Positions 59,235 to 64,000 of a stretch of 64,000 bases of DNA are shown piece by piece. The translations under genes were made by a program, and so were the position numbers. Source of the DNA: Bifidobacterium asteroides. Lineage in GTDB: Bacteria; Actinomycetota; Actinomycetes; Actinomycetales; Bifidobacteriaceae. The DNA is taken from positions 992,001 through 1,056,000 of the forward strand of contig NZ_CP132384.1 of NCBI RefSeq assembly GCF_030758775.1. Direction: 5' to 3'. Numbering within the stretch: position 1 is the first letter of the stretch; each line of letters opens with the position of its first letter. Under the pieces are notes generated by a model. The model saw only the letters and a program-made list of their open reading frames with translations, was not told where the DNA came from and ran no database searches.

Positions 59235-61142
59235 ATGAAGCCGTCACCAGATGAACGCCGCGAAGCCCGCCGGACTCTGGCCACCAGCGCCTATACCGCC
59301 GACATGATCCGATCCTTGGAGCAGCCGTTTTTGGATGACGGGGTGCCCCTGATGCGTATCGCCGCCGGATCCCTGGCCTCCGTGGCCGACGTCATGCTGA
59401 CCCAGGCCGGGCTGGAGCCGGCAGGAGCCCGGATCGTCCTGCTGGCAGGAGCCGGCAACAATGGCGGCGACGGGCTCTACGCTTCGGCTGACCTGGCCGG
59501 GCACGGGGCCGACGTGACGGTGGTGGCGACCGGGCGCAGCCTGCACCAGGGCGGATTGGATGCCCTCCTGCGTGCCGGCGGAGTGGTCACGGCCCTGGAT
59601 CCCCAGGCAGCCATCCCCGGCTGCGAGGCACCGGCCGGCCCGGACCAGGCCTCCGAAGAGCTGGACCAGGCCCTGGAGCTGTGCCGACAGGCGGATCTGA
59701 TCATCGATGCCATGACAGGCATCGGCCTCAAGGGGGCGCTGCGCGGCATCCCCGCCGCTCTGGCCGCGGAACTGGGCATGGAGGGCAGCCTGCCCGACAG
59801 GCCAGCCTGGCACGACCCCGCCGATCAAGACGGGCCCCTGGTGCTGGCCGTGGATACTCCCTCCGGCGTGGACATTGATGAAGGCACCCTGCCCGGGGCC
59901 TACATACCGGCGGATGTGACCGTGACCATGGGAGCCATGAAGCCCTGCCTGATGCTGCCTCCGGCCGCCTACGTCTGCGGCAGAATCGTCCTGGTGGACT
60001 TCGGCTTCGACACCTCGGCCCTGGTCCCCAGCGTCTCCTGCATGAACGCCGAGGACTGCGCCGGACTTCTGCGGGCGCCCCGGGTGGATGACACCAAGTA
60101 CACCAGAGGCGTGGTCGGCCTGGTCACGGGATCCGCCCTTTACCATGGTGCGGGGCTGCTCTCCAGCAGGGCGGCGGCCAGCGGCAATGTGGGCATGATC
60201 CGTTATTGCGGCCCCGAGCAGGTGGGCAACTTGATCCTGCAGGAGCTGCCCGAAACGGTCCTGGGCCGTGGACGTGTCGAATCCTGGGTGCTGGGATCGG
60301 GCGTGCCTACGCAGCAGGCCCTGGAGGCCGCTGGCCCTGAAGGCCAGGACGGCCAGCGGGATCTGATTGCCGACATACTCAACCGTCAGGCCGCGGACCT
60401 GGACGAGGACGAGGCCGCGGCAGATCCGCCGGTGGTCGCCGATGCCGGAGCCCTGGACCTGCTGCCGGACCGGCTGGGGCCACGCACCGTCCTGACCCCG
60501 CATGCGGGCGAAATGGCCGCCCTGCTCAACTCGCATGGCGAGAACGTGGACGGCAACCAAGTCATGGCGGAACCCCTGCACTGGGCTGTCCGCGCCTGCC
60601 AGCTGACCGGGGCCACCATTCTGCTCAAGGGCGCCATCACACTGGTTGTCGGCGAGGACGGCACCGACCGCCCCCGGGTCATTACCACCGGCTTCGGGCC
60701 GGCCTGGCTGTCCACGGCCGGATCAGGGGACGTGCTCTCCGGCACCATCGGAGCGCTGCTGGCCCAGAACGCCGGACCGATCCAGGATGATGCCACCCTG
60801 ATGGCGGATCTGACGGCAGCTGCGGCCTTCCTGCACGGACTGGCCGGTTCTTTGGCCAGCGGCGGCAGGCAGACCGGCTGGGAGCAGCCGCTGATCTTCG
60901 ACCCCCGCAAGCCCCAGGATTTCGCCGATCTGGTAGCCCAGGACAGCCAGCGGGATGGTCACGGGACTGTTGCAGGACCCATGGGACAACCGATTCGCGC
61001 CGGGCAGGTGGCCGATGCCCTGCCCAGGGCCATAGGGCTGGTCATGTCAAGAGCCGAGGGAACTGCCGACCAGAACGACCGATCCGCCCAGGATGGGGAC
61101 GATGCCTCTCAGTTCTTCGAGAACAGCTCGCTTTGGTTCTAA
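59235..61142 (+). CDS. nnr: Bifunctional NAD(P)HX epimerase/dehydratase
   Basis: A 635-residue repair enzyme restoring hydrated NAD(P)H. The N-terminal epimerase domain (about 15-260) has GAGNNGGDGLYASADL near 75 and DTPSGVDIDEG near 210. The C-terminal ADP-dependent dehydratase domain (about 280-570) has LTPHAGEMAALL near 425 and the catalytic STAGSGDVLSGTIGALLAQ near 495. It has a polar C-terminal extension of about 50 residues. ATG 59235 follows GAGGGG. It precedes gpmA with a 28-base gap, suggesting co-transcription. Confidence 0.93.
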   Translation: MKPSPDERREARRTLATSAYTADMIRSLEQPFLDDGVPLMRIAAGSLASVADVMLTQAGLEPAGARIVLLAGAGNNGGDGLYASADLAGHGADVTVVATGRSLHQGGLDALLRAGGVVTALDPQAAIPGCEAPAGPDQASEELDQALELCRQADLIIDAMTGIGLKGALRGIPAALAAELGMEGSLPDRPAWHDPADQDGPLVLAVDTPSGVDIDEGTLPGAYIPADVTVTMGAMKPCLMLPPAAYVCGRIVLVDFGFDTSALVPSVSCMNAEDCAGLLRAPRVDDTKYTRGVVGLVTGSALYHGAGLLSSRAAASGNVGMIRYCGPEQVGNLILQELPETVLGRGRVESWVLGSGVPTQQALEAAGPEGQDGQRDLIADILNRQAADLDEDEAAADPPVVADAGALDLLPDRLGPRTVLTPHAGEMAALLNSHGENVDGNQVMAEPLHWAVRACQLTGATILLKGAITLVVGEDGTDRPRVITTGFGPAWLSTAGSGDVLSGTIGALLAQNAGPIQDDATLMADLTAAAAFLHGLAGSLASGGRQTGWEQPLIFDPRKPQDFADLVAQDSQRDGHGTVAGPMGQPIRAGQVADALPRAIGLVMSRAEGTADQNDRSAQDGDDASQFFENSSLWF

Positions 61143-61170
61143 ACACGTCATCAGCAAAGGAGTCTATTCG

Positions 61171-61953
61171 ATGACCGCGCAGCTCATCGTCATGCGTCAT
61201 GGGGAAAGCGTCTGGACTCAGAAGTCGGTCAACCGTTTCGCCGGTTGGGTGGACGTGCCCCTGACGGAACGCGGACTGGATCAGGCCCGCCATGCCGGAC
61301 GGCTGCTCAAGGAGTCAGGCCTGCTGCCCGACCTGGTCTTCACCTCCCTGCTGACCCGCAGCATCGTCACCGCAAACACGGTGTTGGACCTGGTTGATCG
61401 GGCCTGGATTCCGGTGGAGCGCACCTGGAGGCTGAACGAGCGCCACTATGGCGCCTTCCAGGGACAGACGCGACCGGCCATGCTGGAACGCTACGGCCAG
61501 CAGCAATTCGACATCTACCGGCGTTCCTACGATGTTCGGCCGCCTGCCATCGCAACCGATTCGCCATACTTTCAGGGACGGGATCCGCGCTATGCCCTGG
61601 CCATGCGCGACGGGCTGGACAGCCGGAATCCGGCCGAGATCCGTGCCGAGTGCCTCAAGGACCTGCTGCTCCGCCTGCAACCCTACTGGCGCAGCAAGAT
61701 AGCCCCGAACCTGGCCCAAGGCCGGACTGTGCTCGTCGTCACCCACGGGTCCGTGGTCCGCAGCCTGATCAAGGTCCTTGAAGAGGTTGACGACAAGGAC
61801 ATCAGATCCATCAACGTGCCCACTGGCGTGCCCATGGTCTACAGCTTCGTGAACGGCGAAGACGGCAACCCCCAGGTCCAGGGTCCGGGTCGCTATCTGG
61901 ATCAGGAGGCCGCCGACCAGGGTATGGCTGAAACCGCGGCCCTGGGCCGATAG
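61171..61953 (+). CDS. gpmA: 2,3-bisphosphoglycerate-dependent phosphoglycerate mutase
   Basis: A 260-residue glycolytic enzyme. The phosphohistidine motif is MRHGESVW near residue 9, NERHYGAFQG near 90 and THGSVVRSLIK near 192. Length is a little above the usual 247. ATG 61171 has AAAGGAG upstream. It follows nnr and precedes the LysR regulator by 24 bases. Confidence 0.95.
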   Translation: MTAQLIVMRHGESVWTQKSVNRFAGWVDVPLTERGLDQARHAGRLLKESGLLPDLVFTSLLTRSIVTANTVLDLVDRAWIPVERTWRLNERHYGAFQGQTRPAMLERYGQQQFDIYRRSYDVRPPAIATDSPYFQGRDPRYALAMRDGLDSRNPAEIRAECLKDLLLRLQPYWRSKIAPNLAQGRTVLVVTHGSVVRSLIKVLEEVDDKDIRSINVPTGVPMVYSFVNGEDGNPQVQGPGRYLDQEAADQGMAETAALGR

Positions 61954-61977
61954 GGCCTTAGGTATAGATTGGCTTGT

Positions 61978-62916
61978 ATGACACTGCTCCAACTGCGCTA
62001 CATCGTCAAGATCGTCGAATGCGGCTCGATGAACGAGGCCTCGCACGAGCTCTACATCTCCCAGCCGGCACTGAGCTCATCGGTCAAGGAGCTGGAGAAC
62101 GAGCTGGGCATCGAAATCTTCACCCGCCACTCCCAGGGGATCGCTCTGACCGTGGACGGGGCGGAATTCCTGACCTATGCCCGACAGATTCTGGACCAGA
62201 CCGACCTGCTGGAGGCCCGCTATAAGCAGGTCAGGCCCCGCAAGCAGCTCTGCCGGGTCTCCACCCAGCACTACATGTTCGCAGTGGAAGCCTTCGTGGA
62301 GATGATCAACTCCATCGATTCCGACGAGTACGAATTCACCATACGGGAGACGCGCACCAGGGACATCATCGACCAGGTGGCCACCCTCCAGTCCGAAATC
62401 GGCATCATCTACGAGTCCGACTTCAACAAGCGGGTGCTGTCCAAGATGCTCCGGGAGAAGCACCTGGACTTCCACCCCCTCTTCCGGGCGGACCTACATG
62501 TCTTCATCGCACGAACCAACCCCCTGGCCGATCGGGCCATGGTGACCATGAAGGACCTGGAGCCCTACCCCTTCCTGCAGTACGAGCAGGGCGAAGAGGG
62601 TTCCTTCTACTTCGCCGAGGAGGCGGTCTGGCCCGACTACTCCCCCAAGCAGATCACCGTGAGTGACCGGGCCACCATGCTCAACTTCATCGTCGGGCTC
62701 AACGCCTACACGGTCTGCACCGGCATCGACAACGAGGACCTGAACAACGAGAAGATCGTCAGCGTCCCCCTGGAGTCGGACGAATCCATGCTGGTGGGCT
62801 GGATCGTCAACAGCCGGACCAAACTGTCCCATGCCGCCGAACTCTACTTGGACAAGCTGCGCCAGGTGGTGTCCAGCCACGGATACTCGCTGATCGAGCA
62901 GGAGCCAGACAAGTAA
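61978..62916 (+). CDS. LysR-family transcriptional regulator
   Basis: A 312-residue regulator with an N-terminal winged helix (1-60, GSMNEASHELYISQPALSSSVKELENELG) and a C-terminal periplasmic-binding-like effector domain (about 90-300). It is oriented with gpmA and nnr rather than divergent from a target, so the target is not shown by context. ATG 61978 is preferred over an in-frame TTG three codons upstream. The effector is unknown. Confidence 0.9.
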   Translation: MTLLQLRYIVKIVECGSMNEASHELYISQPALSSSVKELENELGIEIFTRHSQGIALTVDGAEFLTYARQILDQTDLLEARYKQVRPRKQLCRVSTQHYMFAVEAFVEMINSIDSDEYEFTIRETRTRDIIDQVATLQSEIGIIYESDFNKRVLSKMLREKHLDFHPLFRADLHVFIARTNPLADRAMVTMKDLEPYPFLQYEQGEEGSFYFAEEAVWPDYSPKQITVSDRATMLNFIVGLNAYTVCTGIDNEDLNNEKIVSVPLESDESMLVGWIVNSRTKLSHAAELYLDKLRQVVSSHGYSLIEQEPDK

Positions 62917-63001
62917 GAGCCAGGCAAGCGACCGTCCAAGAGGTAACAGTTCCTCCTGTAGCGGTGACGAGTGAACTTCGCCGCTGGTCACTAATCGCCG
63001 T

Positions 63002-64000
63002 TCACTTTACTGCCAGCGCTTTTCCCTGTGCTCCGATGGAGGGCATCTTCCCCTGATGGCCCACATCCTGCGATTTGAGCCCCAGGGCCTTGAGCAGGGC
63101 CCGGTCCAGATGTTCCAATCCGCCCTGGCTCTTGGCCGCTGCGGTCAGATCCCAGACCCTGCCGTTGATCATGATGGTGGGGGTCGAGAACTCCCCTTTG
63201 GTGTCCTTGGCGTCCTTGCGGGTGATGGCATAGGCGTTGACCTTGTCCACCCATGGCCTGTAGGTTCCCTGGGCGAAACGGTCTGCCAAAGCCCTGGGCA
63301 CGCCCGCGCCCACGGCCTTGTCGGCCAGACGTGCATCGGAGACCGCCTGATAGGAGCTTTCATTGGGTTGGAAGTCTGCTGCAAAGACGGCGGCAGCGAA
63401 GGCCGGCAGATGGTCCGGATCCTCCTGGGCCACCATGGCCAGGGCGTTGTCCACGCGGCTGGAATACTGGTCGCTGGAGGCCGAATCCAGGAAGTTCAAA
63501 AAGTTGTAGGTGACGTTGATTTGGCCGGCGCTGATCATGCGCTGCAGCTGGGGATCGATGACCCGGCCCACCTTGCCGCACCAGGGGCACATGGGGTCCA
63601 TGAAGATCTCAAGGGTCGGTGCGTCGGCAACCTTCTTCTTGCTGCCGACCCCCTTGGCTGAAACAGTCAGCCCTCCCTGGTCGTCGGCCACCGAAGGCTT
63701 GACGGTGACCTCTTGCAGGGCCCTGTAGGCCTTGGCATCCCCGCTGGGACCATGGCTGACTTGCGCGGCCGATGCTCCTGATGAGGGCTTTTGGGCTGAC
63801 TGGCTGCCTGTTGCATGATCAGCCCACAGCATGTATATGCCTGCCGCAAGCACCAGCACAAGAGCCACCGCCACCAGTATCAACGGAACCCTCCGCGAGC
63901 TCTGTGCAGGTGCACTTTCTTCAGAGCCGCTCTCCTGAGGCTGACCTGTCCCTACGGGTTTCTCCTCAGTGGCAATTCGCCCTTCAGCAGGTTCTGCAGT
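63002..64000 (-). CDS. Membrane-anchored DsbA-like thiol-disulphide oxidoreductase (partial)
   Basis: The leftward gene ends at 63002 and its frame stays open to the window edge, so its start is beyond 64000. The visible 332 residues comprise a Glu/Pro/Ser-rich cytosolic tail, a transmembrane anchor (RRVPLILVAVALVLVLAAG near 63830-63890), a Ser/Ala linker, and a DsbA-like domain with the redox motif MDPMCPWCGKVG at about 63572-63605 and a STPTIMING cis-Pro loop near 63185. It should introduce or isomerise disulphides in exported proteins. The start within the window at 63883 would delete the tail and is unlikely. Confidence 0.9.
   Translation of the reverse strand, partial: TAEPAEGRIATEEKPVGTGQPQESGSEESAPAQSSRRVPLILVAVALVLVLAAGIYMLWADHATGSQSAQKPSSGASAAQVSHGPSGDAKAYRALQEVTVKPSVADDQGGLTVSAKGVGSKKKVADAPTLEIFMDPMCPWCGKVGRVIDPQLQRMISAGQINVTYNFLNFLDSASSDQYSSRVDNALAMVAQEDPDHLPAFAAAVFAADFQPNESSYQAVSDARLADKAVGAGVPRALADRFAQGTYRPWVDKVNAYAITRKDAKDTKGEFSTPTIMINGRVWDLTAAAKSQGGLEHLDRALLKALGLKSQDVGHQGKMPSIGAQGKALAVK

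Overview
The window is high-GC chromosomal DNA from an actinobacterium, almost certainly a Bifidobacterium. The evidence is gene content and order: transketolase plus transaldolase of the bifid shunt, a Cmk-Der fusion, a WhiA/RapZ locus, the phosphatidylinositol-mannoside locus next to thrS, and purH-DUF6350-sucD-sucC. A haem-finishing gene set (coproheme decarboxylase, MFS transporter, ferrochelatase) and a very large RCC1/InlB-repeat surface protein point to an insect-associated lineage such as the B. asteroides group. That placement is inference; no 16S rRNA gene is present to test it.

Layout. 1-4.5 kb: the edge of a probable ABC transporter gene, a zinc alcohol dehydrogenase, a MagIII-like DNA glycosylase, a HAD phosphatase and an SdpR/SdpI-like repressor/immunity pair. 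4.6-9.3 kb: cmk-der fusion, an RsuA/RluB-type pseudouridine synthase, an aquaporin-family channel with a long acidic tail, and a DUF3017 protein. 9.4-17.4 kb: aldehyde dehydrogenase, purH, a PerM-like membrane protein, sucD, sucC, apt, yajC. 17.5-26.5 kb: ruvB-ruvA-ruvC-yebC, then pimA-patA-pgsA-thrS (early PIM lipid synthesis) and a PAC2 protein, all leftward. 26.6-27.0 kb: four tRNA genes (Gly, Cys, Val, Val) reading rightward. 27.0-29.0 kb is gene-poor except for a YheO/DauR-type regulator.

29.0-32.7 kb: one gene for a 1199-residue secreted surface protein built from two tandem modules (InlB repeat plus seven-bladed RCC1-like propeller), with a run of ten G just after the signal peptide, a candidate phase-variation switch. 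32.8-37 kb: uppP, a fructosamine-kinase-like gene, dnaJ and hrcA with a CIRCE operator. 37-40.5 kb: tkt and a transaldolase reading frame broken by one extra base. 40.5-43.6 kb: the hemQ/chdC-MFS-hemH/cpfC operon. 43.8-51.6 kb: secG, tpiA, pgk, whiA, rapZ, aroE, uvrC, then uvrA and tag to 55.3 kb. 55.5-64 kb: a TspO-like membrane protein with a serine-rich tail, an ABC-F ATPase, an MgtC-like protein, Nnr, gpmA, a LysR regulator, and a DsbA-like thiol oxidoreductase that runs off the right edge.

The genes work together as central carbon metabolism (tkt, tal, tpiA, pgk, gpmA), DNA repair (uvrA, uvrC, ruvABC, two alkyl-base glycosylases), envelope synthesis (pimA, patA, pgsA, uppP, the surface protein) and a haem-acquisition set. 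No CRISPR array, insertion sequence, prophage or rRNA operon was seen. The observations most worth follow-up are the G10 tract in the duplicated-propeller surface gene, the haem operon, the transaldolase frameshift, the SdpRI-like pair without an SdpC toxin gene beside it, and a tRNA-Gly that lacks T55.
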